Notes: a model not told the origin generated them from the sequence alone. 64,000 bases of DNA from Amycolatopsis sp. 2-15 (GCF_030285625.1 NZ_CP127294.1:6356001-6420000), one strand, 5' to 3'. Numbered from the stretch's first letter, positions 7,977 through 16,612 are shown. A program made the numbers and translations.

Positions 7977-8600
7977 ATGAACACGAACGATGAAGCAGCG
8001 ATGACCAGGCGCTTTCCCGGATGGTCGTGGCACCGCCAACGTGAGTTCGACGAGCAGAAGCGGCGGCTGACAAGCAGCGAATACCAGTGGGGCGCATGGG
8101 ACAGCGGCAAGCTGCACCGGCTGGACAGGAACTGTCTGGGCAACTTGAAGACCTACGTAGCCTCCGACTACGTCCACATGCACGCGAAACTGCTGCTGTA
8201 CACCACCGAGCAGGCCTGCCAGAGGGTCGCATCGGGGCGCGACAAGTTCTGCACCACGTGCGACCCGAGTGCCAAACCTGCCGTCGAGAAGGCTGGCCGA
8301 CAGGATGGCGACAAGGTCGGGTACGTGTACGTCGTTGGCGCTGCCGGTAGCCAAACCGTCAAGATCGGGTTCTCGACCGACGTCACAAAGCGACTCCAGT
8401 CCCTCCGGAACGCATCTCCTGAAGACCTCAAGGTGCTGTGGCACGCACACGCGAAGCTCAACACGGAGTTCCAGCTCCACCAGAAGTTCCGGAAGAACCG
8501 ACTCCGTGGCGAGTGGTTCCGATTCGACGACAACCAGAACCCAATCGATGTAGTGCGCGCCGCGGCGCTTCGGCTAGGCGCAAGGGAGGTGGAGAAATGA
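7977..8600 (+). CDS. GIY-YIG-like (T5orf172/MUG113-type) protein
   Basis: 207 residues from ATG 7977, with GGGGAG upstream. The C-terminal half reads GYVYVVGAAGSQTVKIGFS, then a KRLQSL helix and an HQKFRKNRLRGEWFRF block, which is the signature of the T5orf172/MUG113 branch of the GIY-YIG nuclease superfamily. The N-terminal half has a CLGN...C..CDP cysteine arrangement that may bind zinc. Phage proteins of this branch are thought to act on DNA; the activity here is unproven. Its stop overlaps the next start (ATGA). Confidence 0.75.
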   Translation: MNTNDEAAMTRRFPGWSWHRQREFDEQKRRLTSSEYQWGAWDSGKLHRLDRNCLGNLKTYVASDYVHMHAKLLLYTTEQACQRVASGRDKFCTTCDPSAKPAVEKAGRQDGDKVGYVYVVGAAGSQTVKIGFSTDVTKRLQSLRNASPEDLKVLWHAHAKLNTEFQLHQKFRKNRLRGEWFRFDDNQNPIDVVRAAALRLGAREVEK

Positions 8601-9667
8601 CCGACGACATCGAGATCGAAGGCCCCGACAACGGCGGCTGGTACTGGACCATGGTCCACGACTGGATCGTCCTGAACCCGGACATCCCGCACTCCACCCT
8701 GCGCCTGTACCTCGTGCTGCGGTCGCTGTGCTCGGAGAAGCGCGCGCCCGTCCGACGCTTGTCGATCGAGCAGATCCGCAAGCTCGTGCCCGGCGTGAAC
8801 GGTCGCGAAGCCGGCCGCTCCGTTGTGGAGGAAGGACTGCGCAAGCTCAAGGACCTGGGGCTGATCGAGGCACTCGACGGCGCTCGCTCGGGCGGGATGC
8901 TGCGGTACCGCATCAACGACTTCCCGGCCGACAAGGACGGCTACGAGGGATGGCGCAACAGCTACGCGAAGTTGCGTGCGATCGAGCACGACGGAGAGGT
9001 ACCTGGAAAACCGAGTACCCCTGACCCGAACGGGGAGGTACCTGGTTTTCCGGGTACCCGGGATTCCGGGCAGGATACCCAGTTTTCCGGGTCACCTACC
9101 TGGTTTTCCGAGACGGACACACCGTCTGACCAGGGGAAACGTGACACCCAAAAAGGGTATACAACAGGTACTAAACAACAAGAAGAAACGTCCTCGCGCC
9201 AAAGCGCGAGCACGGCGTCGATGCCCTCGGTCCGGGACTTGAACGATGGCAGGGACGACGTCGAGCGGCTGTGCGAGCACCTCGCGAAGCGAATCGAGGA
9301 TCACGGGTCGAAGCGGCCCACGATCACGAAGGCATGGCGCGACGCCGCCCGGCTGCTGCTGGATGCGGACGGTCGCACTGCGGAGCAGGTGCACACGGCG
9401 ATCGACTGGTGCCAGGACCACGAGTTTTGGCGGTCGAACATCATGTCGATGCCGAAGCTCCGCGCCCAGTACGACCGGCTGCGGCTTGAGGCGAAGCGTC
9501 CCGGGTTGCGGGTCGTCAACGGCGGCAAGCCGACGCAGGACGAGAAGATCGCTCGCCTGCTCGCGCTCGGCGGCGCGGACATGAGCTCGCTCTCCTCGGG
9601 CGACACGACCGTGCACGTGTTGCCCGGTCACCAGCCGCGCCAGATCGTCGGCGGTGACGTCGGATGA
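8597..9667 (+). CDS. Phage replication-initiator-like protein with origin repeats in its gene
   Basis: 356 residues from ATG 8597, overlapping the upstream stop. Residues 15-110 look like a winged-helix domain (STLRLYLVLRSL, then RRLSIEQIRKLVPG and a GLRKLKDLGLIEAL wing), as in phage replication proteins of the O/DnaD type. A flexible linker rich in Gly, Pro, Ser and Thr follows (about 134-210); its DNA holds four iteron-like repeats and an A-rich stretch. A helical C-terminal domain (about 215-330) may contact the helicase. Its place just upstream of a DnaB-like helicase supports origin recognition or helicase loading. The function is inferred. Confidence 0.65.
   Translation: MTDDIEIEGPDNGGWYWTMVHDWIVLNPDIPHSTLRLYLVLRSLCSEKRAPVRRLSIEQIRKLVPGVNGREAGRSVVEEGLRKLKDLGLIEALDGARSGGMLRYRINDFPADKDGYEGWRNSYAKLRAIEHDGEVPGKPSTPDPNGEVPGFPGTRDSGQDTQFSGSPTWFSETDTPSDQGKRDTQKGYTTGTKQQEETSSRQSASTASMPSVRDLNDGRDDVERLCEHLAKRIEDHGSKRPTITKAWRDAARLLLDADGRTAEQVHTAIDWCQDHEFWRSNIMSMPKLRAQYDRLRLEAKRPGLRVVNGGKPTQDEKIARLLALGGADMSSLSSGDTTVHVLPGHQPRQIVGGDVG
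8998..9185 (+). other. Candidate replication origin (iterons plus A-rich stretch)
   Basis: Four related sites lie inside the initiator-like gene: 8998-9020 (core GGAAAACC, inverted), 9037-9059 (core GGTTTTCC), 9073-9096 (core AGTTTTCC) and 9095-9112 (core GGTTTTCC). Two are flanked by GGTACC-type arms. About 30 bases further on, 9145-9185 is markedly A-rich for this genome and could unwind. Iterons plus an A-rich stretch within an O-like gene parallel the lambda origin. Confidence 0.55.
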
Positions 9668-10044
9668 TGTCCACGCATGAGGCAGCGCGGGTGATGGCGC
9701 TGCTGACGGCCTACGACAACCGCAACGCCGGTGAAGGTTCGATCTTCGCGTGGAGCGAAGCGTCCCGGCGGGCGGGCTGGTCGTTCGATGAGGCGATCGA
9801 GGCGGTCCACACGCACTACGCCGAGACGCGACAGTTCATGATGCCGGCCGACGTCACGCGGATTGTGCGGGCGCACCGGGCAGCGCGGAGCCTGCCGGAG
9901 TGGTGCGGGAAGTGTGGCTCGGAATGGCCGGACGACCGCGCCGCGAAGAACCCGCGGTTCCGCTATCACACGAACCAGGAGACCGAGGAGCGTGTGATGT
10001 GCATCTGCCACCCGAACAACCCGCAGCAGAAGCGTTTGCCCTGA
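9664..10044 (+). CDS. Phage-type hypothetical protein with a zinc-binding pattern
   Basis: 126 residues; ATG 9664 overlaps the initiator stop. The N-terminal 75 residues are helical (a SEASRRAGWSFDEAIEAVHTHY segment). The C-terminus has CGKC and a later CIC-H pattern, suggesting a zinc ribbon. Position between the initiator-like gene and the DnaB-like gene suggests a replication accessory role such as helicase loading, but no loader motif is recognised. Confidence 0.6.
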   Translation: MMSTHEAARVMALLTAYDNRNAGEGSIFAWSEASRRAGWSFDEAIEAVHTHYAETRQFMMPADVTRIVRAHRAARSLPEWCGKCGSEWPDDRAAKNPRFRYHTNQETEERVMCICHPNNPQQKRLP

Positions 10045-10054
10045 TACGAAAAGC

Positions 10055-10088
10055 GCCCCCGCCCAGCTGGTCAGAGCTAGGCGGGGGC
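10055..10088 (+). terminator. GC-rich hairpin before the helicase gene
   Basis: A 9-bp perfect inverted repeat (10055-10063 and 10080-10088) lies in the 85-base gap between the zinc-pattern gene and the helicase gene. It could be an attenuator, as the operon seems to continue. Confidence 0.5.
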
Positions 10089-10129
10089 AGCGAACACACG
10101 CGATACCACGGAAAGGAACCATTCAAACC

Positions 10130-11536
10130 GTGACACCGGAAGAGAGCATCGCACAGGACGGGTCGAGTGTCGACCCGGAGGGGTGGATGCCGAACGAAGC
10201 TGAGCGCGAGGCCGAGCAGGTCGTATTGGGCGCGATGATGAGCGCCTGGAGCCGCAAGGCCAGCAGCGGCGAGTCGGTGCCGATGAACTCGGCGGCGATC
10301 TCCGAGGTTCAGCGGATCATCTCCGCGGAGCACATGTTCTCCGGCGCGCACCAGGCGATCTTCAGCGCCATTGTGCGCCTGGAGCAGGCCGGGGAGACCG
10401 GCATCGACCCGGTGATGGTCATGGGCGAGCTGCAGCGGGTCGGGCTGCTCGGCAAGATCGAGGGCCACTACCTGCACACCCTGTTCGCGCGGGTGACGAC
10501 GGCGACGAACGCCACCTACTACGCCGAGATCGTCAAGGGCGCGGCGGATCGGCGCGCGGCGTTCCAGTTCGCGGAGCGGGTGCGGCAGTTCGCGATCGGC
10601 GATCCCGAGCGGCTGCAACAGGCGACCGATACCGCGTACGCGGCGTTCATGCAGGAGGTCGCCGGCTCGGCGGCGGATTCGTTGAAGTCGGTGTCGGACG
10701 ACTCGTGGCTGCTGACCGACATCCTCGATACGTGGGGCCAGCAGTCGCCGTCGGCGATGACCACGGGCCTGATCGACGTCGACGAGCTGCTCAACGTCAA
10801 CGTCGGTGGCCTGGTCGTCGTCGGCGCCCGCTCCGGTGTCGGCAAGAGCGTCTTCGCTGCGCAGATCGCCCGCCACTACGTCTTCGACAAGTCGTTGCCG
10901 GTCGTGTTCTTCTCGCTCGAGATGACCCGCCGCCAGCTCTACGAGCGTGACCTTGCGGCGCTGGCCGGGGTGCCGCTCGGCTCGGCCGAGGGCAAGGTGG
11001 ATTTGGATGACTTCCAACGCCACAAGCTCGTCAAGGCCGCAGCCAAGTACGAGGCGGAAGGGTCGCTGCTGTTCTATGACGACACCCCGCACATCAGCTT
11101 GGCGCACATCCGCTCGACGCTGTCACAGATGCGCCACCAGTGGGGGAACCCCGGCCTGGCCGTCGTCGACTACATCCAGCTGATGGACCTGCCCCGTCGA
11201 GACCGTGAGGACCAGGCCATCGGCGAGGTCACCACGGCGCTGAAGCAGATGGCGAACGAGTTCGAGTGCATCATCATCGCCGTCGCCCAGCTCAACCGTA
11301 AGGCCGAGGAACGCACCGGCGGCGTGCCGCAGTCGTCCGATCTGCGCGGCTCGGGCCAGATCGAGCAGGACGCCGACGTGATCTTCCTGCTGCACGACGC
11401 CGGGAAGTACGACGAGGCGCGCACGGGCGAGGTGGACATCATCCTGGCGAAGCAGCGCAAGGGCCAGTCCGGTGTGCCGGTGACGGTGGCGGACTACCGC
11501 AACCAGGCGATGTTCAAGAGCATGGCGAAGGAATGA
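10130..11536 (+). CDS. DnaB-like replicative DNA helicase
   Basis: 468 residues from GTG 10130, with GGAAAGGA upstream. An N-terminal DnaB-type domain (about 20-165; EREAEQVVLGAMM, MFSGAHQAIF) precedes a RecA-type core. Walker A is GARSGVGKS near residues 233-241, FFSLEMTRRQL follows, Walker B is LAVVDYIQLM near 343-352, and IAVAQLNRKAEER and a DLRGSGQIEQDADVIF block come after. All are hallmarks of DnaB helicases, which unwind DNA at the fork as a hexameric ring. The length is normal. It would replicate the element together with the initiator-like protein. Its stop overlaps the next start. Confidence 0.92.
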   Translation: MTPEESIAQDGSSVDPEGWMPNEAEREAEQVVLGAMMSAWSRKASSGESVPMNSAAISEVQRIISAEHMFSGAHQAIFSAIVRLEQAGETGIDPVMVMGELQRVGLLGKIEGHYLHTLFARVTTATNATYYAEIVKGAADRRAAFQFAERVRQFAIGDPERLQQATDTAYAAFMQEVAGSAADSLKSVSDDSWLLTDILDTWGQQSPSAMTTGLIDVDELLNVNVGGLVVVGARSGVGKSVFAAQIARHYVFDKSLPVVFFSLEMTRRQLYERDLAALAGVPLGSAEGKVDLDDFQRHKLVKAAAKYEAEGSLLFYDDTPHISLAHIRSTLSQMRHQWGNPGLAVVDYIQLMDLPRRDREDQAIGEVTTALKQMANEFECIIIAVAQLNRKAEERTGGVPQSSDLRGSGQIEQDADVIFLLHDAGKYDEARTGEVDIILAKQRKGQSGVPVTVADYRNQAMFKSMAKE

Positions 11537-11748
11537 CCGGCGGGAAGTGGGTACAGCCGCCGCGGGCGCACATGGACCCGGAGGACGCCATCGCCGAGTA
11601 CCTGGCGTCCTCCGCGGTTCCCCGCCCGCGCCCGGCCGGTGACGACAAGTTGCGTTCCGCAACATCCGGTTTCACCCAGTGGCGCAACCCAGAGCCCCAC
11701 ACGGCGGCTGAAACCGCAACCGGGTTGTGGAACCTTCGGACCACGTGA
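11533..11748 (+). CDS. Small hypothetical protein downstream of the helicase
   Basis: 71 residues; ATG 11533 overlaps the helicase stop, and its own stop overlaps the next gene's GTG. It contains an HMDPEDAIAEYLASSA helix followed by a Pro/Arg-rich tail. An inverted repeat GTTGCG/CGCAAC (11649-11663) lies inside. The overlaps put it in one operon with the helicase and the hotdog gene. Confidence 0.55.
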   Translation: MTGGKWVQPPRAHMDPEDAIAEYLASSAVPRPRPAGDDKLRSATSGFTQWRNPEPHTAAETATGLWNLRTT

Positions 11749-12172
11749 CCGAAACCCTGACTGCCGAGGCAGCCACCTTTCCCCGCATCTGTGTCCGCAA
11801 GCCCTACTACGCGCTGCGTGGTCTCCGGATCGACGAACCCGGCACCGCGACCTGCGAGCTCCCTGTCGAGCAGCTGGTGACCGGGGTGGTGTCGCCGATT
11901 GCTTTGGGCGAGGCGGGGCGGCACATGGCCATTCTCGGGTTGTGTGCCGCCGCGTCCCTCGCCCCCGATGACGCCCGCCGCGAGGGAGCGCTCACCGGAC
12001 GCGTTACGGCCGCACTCCCCACGTCGAGGAAGGCGACCGCCGCAGGGCTTCTGCGCGCCGGCGGCGTCGCGCTCGCGGCGTTCTCCCTCTCCAACGACGT
12101 GCTCAAGGCGCCGGTGTCCGAGCGGATGTTTGCACATGCACAACCCGACACCGGGACTGAAACCGGTTCTAG
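11745..12172 (+). pseudogene. 5' half of an interrupted double-hotdog protein gene
   Basis: Starts at GTG 11745, overlapping the previous stop, and runs in frame to the insertion at 12172. The encoded part has a GEAGRHMAILGLCAAASL helix like the central helix of hotdog-fold acyl dehydratases or thioesterases. Joining 12172 to 16213 restores one frame of 275 codons whose second half has a GHFPGYPALPVAVLGTAMAD block similar to FabZ-type dehydratases. The intact protein would be two tandem hotdog domains of unknown substrate. As it stands the frame runs into the insertion and stops after about eight foreign residues. Confidence 0.75.
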
Positions 12173-12345
12173 TACTGCAACGGCAGTTGGATGAGCGGGT
12201 GCTGCGTCTTTTGTCGTGGCCGGCGCGGGCTTGGTGTTGTTGTCGGCGGCGGAAGCGGGACCAGGTCCAGACGTGGTCGGCGACGACGGTGACGTCGGGG
12301 GGCGTCAGCTGATCCGGACCGGCAGCCGGGCCCAGTCCAGCCGCA
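12173..12345 (-). pseudogene. IS701 transposase remnant (left copy)
   Basis: Minus-strand translation gives HVWTWSRFRRRQQHQAR, closely matching the C-terminus of the right-hand copy (HVWSWSRWHRRRQHQAR), next to a DWARLPVRIS segment that matches an internal part of the same transposase (DWARVPIRIG). The region between the two segments is deleted, so no functional protein can be made. Confidence 0.7.
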
Positions 12346-12544
12346 CGTCTCGGGCGACACCGTCCGCTCTCAGCTCGTTGCCTGGGTGCGTGCGTATGAT
12401 GCGCAGCGCCGCGCGGATTGGCTCGTCCAGGTGGCCAGGTCCAGGGGTTCCGAACTGCTGGAAGTCCTGGCACCTGCTCAACGTCCTGGGCTTCAGGGGG
12501 CCGATCCAGAGAGTTGTGTCGCCCTGTCGACAAGGGCCAGAATC

Positions 12545-12574
12545 TTGACAGTAAATATCCACGTTCAATAGAGT
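12545..12574 (+). promoter_or_regulatory. Probable promoter of the NADH dehydrogenase-like gene
   Basis: TTGACA (12545-12550) and TAGAGT (12569-12574) are separated by 18 bases in a locally A/T-rich stretch, 71 bases before the ATG at 12646. It lies within the mobile element, so the cargo gene would carry its own promoter. Confidence 0.5.
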
Positions 12575-12645
12575 CCACTATGGCGACCGTGTCTGGGGGT
12601 GGTTCATCTCGTGCTTTGCTCGAGACGTATGGAAGGAAAACCTGG

Positions 12646-13860
12646 ATGAAGAATGTCCTTATTGTGGGTGGCGGGTTCGCGGGAGTGTGGAGCGCGGCGA
12701 GCGCGGCCAAGTTGCGCCAGGAACGGGGGCTGGTTGAAGAGGAGTTGCGAGTCACGGTGATCAGCGCCGGTGACGATCTGGTCATCCGGCCGCGGCTCTA
12801 CGAAGCTGATCCCGACCGCATGCGGGTGCCGCTGGACCGGGTGCTCGGGCCGATCGGCGTCCGTCGGGTTGCCGGCACGGTGACCGATATCGACACCGGC
12901 GCACGGATGGTCACCGCAATTCGGCGCGATGGCACCACATCCAAGCTGGGCTACGACCGACTGGTGCTCGCGTCGGGCAGCCAGGTCGTCCGGCCCGGTT
13001 TGCCCGGCGCCGAGCACCTCTTCGACATCGACACTCTGGCCGGCGCGGCCACACTGGATGCTCATCTGCGTCGCCTTCCGGAACGCGCGGCCGAGCCAGG
13101 TCAGTTCACCGCAGTGGTCGTCGGCGCGGGATTCACCGGGTTGGAGATCGCGACCGAGCTCGTTGCCAGGCTGAAGGACCTGGCGCCGACCGATCAGGTC
13201 CGGGTCGTGCTTGTCGAACGGCAGGACGCCATTGGTCCTGAACTCGGCGAGGGACCCCGCCCGGCGATTCAGAAGGCCCTGGCGGAACTCGATGTCGAGG
13301 TGCGGCTCGGGGTCAGCGTCGAAGAGGTCGCGCCGGACAAGGTTCGACTGTCCGACGGGACAGCGGTTCCAGCTGCCACCGTGGTGTGGACAGCGGGCAT
13401 GACGGCCAGTCCGCTCACTTCGTTCATCCCGGGAGACAAGGATCGACTCGGCCGACTCGATGTGGATGAGTATCTGCGGGTGCGTGGACTTCGGGACGTG
13501 TATGCCGCAGGGGACACCGCGGCAGCTGTTTCCCCTGCGGAAGGGCGGGTCGTCATGCAGAGCTGCCAGCACGCACTCCCGCAAGGAAGGTTCGCAGGGC
13601 ACAACGCGGCTGCCGATCTTCTCGGCGAGGAACTCGTGCGGTTCGAGACGGCCCCCTACTCCACCTGCCTTTCTTTGGGACCGGCGGGCGCGGTGGTGAC
13701 ATCGGGCTGGGACCGCGACGTGCAGATGACCGGGCACGCTGCGAAGGAACTCAAGCACGCGATCAACGAACAGTGGATCTATCCGCCGGTGGACGACCCC
13801 GCGGAGTTGCTGAACCAGGCGGGGCCGAAAGCGGAGGTGGCCGGTGCACAAGCCAGCTGA
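12646..13860 (+). CDS. Type-II NADH dehydrogenase-like FAD oxidoreductase
   Basis: 404 residues from ATG 12646, with GGAAGGAAAA upstream. The N-terminal FAD-binding Rossmann motif is VLIVGGGFAGVWSA and the second nucleotide-binding motif is VVVGAGFTGLEIATEL. The FAD-contacting DVYAAGDTAA near residue 290 and a SCQHALPQGRFAGHN segment match NDH-2-like and ferredoxin reductase-like flavoproteins. The C-terminus lacks an evident membrane anchor, so it may be peripheral. It probably oxidises NAD(P)H for a quinone or other acceptor. It is cargo of the composite insertion, with an Rrf2 regulator downstream that may sense the same redox signal. Confidence 0.85.
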   Translation: MKNVLIVGGGFAGVWSAASAAKLRQERGLVEEELRVTVISAGDDLVIRPRLYEADPDRMRVPLDRVLGPIGVRRVAGTVTDIDTGARMVTAIRRDGTTSKLGYDRLVLASGSQVVRPGLPGAEHLFDIDTLAGAATLDAHLRRLPERAAEPGQFTAVVVGAGFTGLEIATELVARLKDLAPTDQVRVVLVERQDAIGPELGEGPRPAIQKALAELDVEVRLGVSVEEVAPDKVRLSDGTAVPAATVVWTAGMTASPLTSFIPGDKDRLGRLDVDEYLRVRGLRDVYAAGDTAAAVSPAEGRVVMQSCQHALPQGRFAGHNAAADLLGEELVRFETAPYSTCLSLGPAGAVVTSGWDRDVQMTGHAAKELKHAINEQWIYPPVDDPAELLNQAGPKAEVAGAQAS

Positions 13861-15016
13861 TCCTGGATCAGGGGCCAGTCGTCGATTGTCATCCAGACGG
13901 AGTCGCGGCATCTCCGGCATTTCATAGCCGTCACCGAATAGTGCCGCTTCGGTAGGGCATGCTGATCCGCTGCACGTCGCACAACCTGCGTTGTCGCAAC
14001 AGTTCAAACTGCTCGGGACGGGCTTGTCATCCAACTATTGGTCCGCACCACACGCACGGTAGGTGCAACCTACGGTGGCGGGCCTACGGTACCTCGAGCA
14101 GGCCAGGGCCGTGCTCGCCTCGATGAGGACTGCAGCCGTGGATGCCGTCCGGGATCGCCAACGGTGACGTCGGCCGGGTGGCGATTGGGTTCGCGGGAGC
14201 GGCCACGTACGAGCTGCTGCCCTGATTGCCCGGGTGCCGCTGCGGGACTTTCCAGGAATCGAACTGGTCCTCAAGGCAGAGATGCTGCCCCCGACCAGGT
14301 GCAGGCACTGCCGGAGGAGATCTTCGACGTCGGGCTTCTCCGACCACCAGTCCGGGAGTTCGGGCTGGTGGCCGGAGTCCTGCGACGCGAGTGTCGCTGA
14401 TTGCTGCGCTTCCTGCCAATGCCAACGCGATCCTCCGGGAGCACGGCCAGGTTTTCAGACCGATCGACGACATTGACAGTGGCGCGCTTGCCGTCACCGT
14501 CGGCGTCTCCGAGGTAGTGCGCGAATTCGCGCGTCGAAGACGAAATCGCCACGGCAGTCAACGACGCGCTTATCCCTCGACGTGACCCCAAACGAAGACG
14601 GCAGCGATCAGGTCCGCGACGACTTCGTGCTCGACCCGGCCTGAGGTCGCGATGCTGCAGCCACCAAACTGATCGAGCTCCTGGCCGTGAGGGCGTCTTT
14701 GCCCGCACACCCCCTCCGGTCGATCGTCATCGGGCAGTGCGGAGCGGCGCTCCCAGGCGACGTCTCGTGATGCTCGTCGACCGAATCCCCCCGAGGCATG
14801 AGACGTCGCTCGCCGGTGTATTGCAGCCGCCCGAAGCTCCGGTGGGCTAACGCGGCAGCGAGCTGAATGGACCTTCGCGAAGGTGGCATGGGCTCATGAC
14901 CTTTGAGTAGCGATGCTGAACCCAGCAGGCTCCGGCCTCGAGATGGATCGGTATGGATCTCTTCTTACGATGTGGAGTGTCGGCGTCCGCTCGAACCTTG
15001 ACATGAGTTATCCGGG
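13861..15016. other. Decayed sequence between the oxidoreductase and Rrf2 genes
   Basis: About 1.15 kb without an intact gene. Plus-strand fragments in different frames between roughly 14,080 and 14,640 look formerly coding (ARVPLRDFPGIELVLKAEML near 14,225-14,285, QALPEEIFDVGLLR near 14,305-14,345, SLIAALPANANAILREHGQV near 14,397-14,455) and are separated by frame changes and stops. I could not identify the parent family. A minus-strand Cys-rich frame near 13,880-14,034 is not convincing as a gene. Confidence 0.45.
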
Positions 15017-15034
15017 ATGTTTAGGTTCGGGGTT

Positions 15035-15517
15035 ATGCGGATGAACCAGGGGGTCGAGTGGGCGGCGCATGTGCTCCTGTCGCTCGCCTGGGTGGACGAC
15101 GGTGAGCCAGTTTCAACGGCGCGCCTGGCGGCCAGCTACGAGTTGCCCCAGGCATATCTAAACAAGCAGCTGCAGGCCCTCGTCAAAGCGGGCCTCCTTG
15201 AGTCGTTGCCTGGTGCGCGAGGGGGATTCCGGTTGGCGCGACCCGCTGACAAGATCACTCTGATGGATGTGGTGGTCGCGATCGAGGGACCCGAACCGGT
15301 CTTCCAGTGCACGGAGATCCGCAAGCAGGGCATGGGTGCGAACATTCCAGCACGCTCGTTCCGCTACGCCTGCGCTGTGAACACATCAATGCACCGCGCC
15401 GAGCTGGCCTGGCGTAAGGTTCTTGCTGCGCAGACGATTGCCGACATTAAGGCCGAGGCAGAACTGCATGCTCCCGCGGTCGCAGGTGTTGCGCGACGTG
15501 CCTATGGGCGCGACTGA
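15035..15517 (+). CDS. Rrf2-family transcriptional regulator
   Basis: 160 residues from ATG 15035, where the family-typical MRMNQGVEWA begins; ATG 15017 would add six residues. A winged-helix DNA-binding domain (STARLAASYELPQAYLNKQL recognition region, then LLESLPGARGGFRLARP wing) is followed by the Rrf2 LMDVVVAIEG segment. Two cysteines (FQC and YAC) lie where Rrf2 regulators place cluster-ligating cysteines, about 24 residues apart; a third is not evident. Rrf2 proteins sense iron-sulfur, nitric oxide or redox state. It probably regulates the oxidoreductase gene in the same insertion; this is inferred from proximity. Confidence 0.85.
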   Translation: MRMNQGVEWAAHVLLSLAWVDDGEPVSTARLAASYELPQAYLNKQLQALVKAGLLESLPGARGGFRLARPADKITLMDVVVAIEGPEPVFQCTEIRKQGMGANIPARSFRYACAVNTSMHRAELAWRKVLAAQTIADIKAEAELHAPAVAGVARRAYGRD

Positions 15518-15535
15518 AGTTCCAGTACGCGCGGG

Positions 15536-16212
15536 CTAGTACCGCAACCGCAGTTAGGTGAGTGGGTAGCCGCGGCGTTTGTAGTGGCTGAGGCGGGCTT
15601 GGTGTTGTCGTCGGCGGTGCCAGCGTGACCAGGACCAGACATGGTCGACTGCGTCAGCGACACGCAGGATGAGTTTGGTGAGCAGGCGTCGGATCTCCGG
15701 TAGCGTAAACCCGATCATGCCTGGCCCGTCGACACCAGTTCCCCTTTCACGGCAAGGGATTTGAATACGGCGAGCCAGGCGTGGGCGAGCATCGACAGGG
15801 TGATGTGGGCATACCACGCCCGCCAAGACCGGACCTGGTAGTGATCCAACCCGGCTTCGTTTTTGGCCTGCTGGAAACACTCCTCGATCCGCCATCGGGC
15901 CCCGGCGATCCAAGCCAGATCCAACAGGGTGAACCGGCGGGGGCCGTAGCAGACGTAGTCGGCGATCTCGGTCGGAGCCGAGAGTGAGCGGCGGGCAAGC
16001 AGCCAGTGCCCGCGCCCGGCCTGCCAGCCAATCCGGATCGGGACCCGTGCCCAGTCATATTCGTGCGCGCCGGCACCGACCGACAACCGCCGCCACGCCC
16101 GGACGGGCAGGTCCGCGATCCGCTCATGCACCCGGTCCAGCTGAGACATCACCGCATCGACCACCACCAGGATGATCTACCACAACACCACCAACTGCCG
16201 TTGCAGTACTAG
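15536..16212. mobile_element. Internally deleted IS701-type element (right copy)
   Basis: 677 bp. Its left end (CTAGTACCGCAACCGCAGTT, 15536-15555) is a diverged inverted copy of its right end. A full IS701-type element is about twice this length; here the N-terminal half of the transposase is missing and the rest is frameshifted. It forms the right arm of the composite insertion. Confidence 0.75.
15554..16167 (-). pseudogene. IS701-family transposase, truncated and frameshifted
   Basis: The minus-strand frame from 16167 to 15715 encodes the middle of an IS701-type DDE transposase (WARVPIRIGW, LLARRSLSAPTEIADYVCYG, RWRIEECFQQAKNEAGLDHYQVRSW with the catalytic-region E, then HITLSMLAHAWLAV). 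The C-terminal part (GFTLPEIRRLLTKLI through the HVWSWSRWHRRRQ tail) continues in another frame down to 15554, so a frameshift lies near 15,715-15,735. About half of the expected N-terminus is absent. It cannot be active alone. Confidence 0.8.
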
Positions 16213-16612
16213 TCCCTACGCGCAGGGACTGGAGCTGACCAGCGTGAACGTCGGTGCCCAGTCGCTCACCGCGACCGTCACCGCAACCCCGGCGGACTGT
16301 GCCGGGCACTTCCCGGGCTACCCGGCGCTGCCGGTCGCGGTGCTCGGCACGGCGATGGCTGACGCCACGAGCCGCCTGATCGAGGCCACCACGCACCGGC
16401 CGATGATGCGGTGGGTCCCGAAGGGACGGTTGGTGTTCGAGGCACACCGGTTCGTTCAGGCCGGCACACCAGTCGACATCGACGCGCGGATCGTGTCGAG
16501 CGCGGGACCACGGCGAACCATCCTCGTCAATGCATCCGCCGGCGAGCAGGTGGCCGCGTCGCTGTCGATCAACGTCGTCACGGTGCACCCCGAGATGCTG
16601 ACCCCCCGCTGA
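16213..16612 (+). pseudogene. 3' half of the interrupted double-hotdog protein gene
   Basis: Continues exactly from 12172 in frame. It encodes GLELTSVNVGAQSLTATV strands, the FabZ-like GHFPGYPALPVAVLGTAMAD helix region and a RLVFEAHRFVQAGTPVDIDA strand pair. It carries no start of its own beyond transposon-derived codons. It ends 55 bases before the subtilisin-like gene, so the two were probably co-transcribed before the insertion. Confidence 0.75.

Larger units (their letters stand above)
12169..16212. mobile_element. Composite IS701-type insertion with CTAG duplication
   Basis: The element is bounded by CTAG at 12169-12172 and 16209-16212, and by identical 22-bp inverted ends (CTAGTACTGCAACGGCAGTT inward from the left and its reverse complement on the right). 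A third, diverged end sits at 15536. IS701-family elements duplicate a 4-bp YTAR target, commonly CTAG. Transposase remnants are present at both ends in the same orientation and both are defective. Between them lie an NADH dehydrogenase-like gene, decayed sequence and an Rrf2 regulator. Removing 4040 bases with one CTAG restores the flanking reading frame exactly. Confidence 0.8.

Noticed and set aside
14038..14400. A 120-codon plus-strand frame in the decayed region of the composite insertion
   Set aside because: Its first half is Arg/Gly/Pro-rich noise and the protein-like parts of the region lie in several frames, which fits a decayed gene rather than an intact one.
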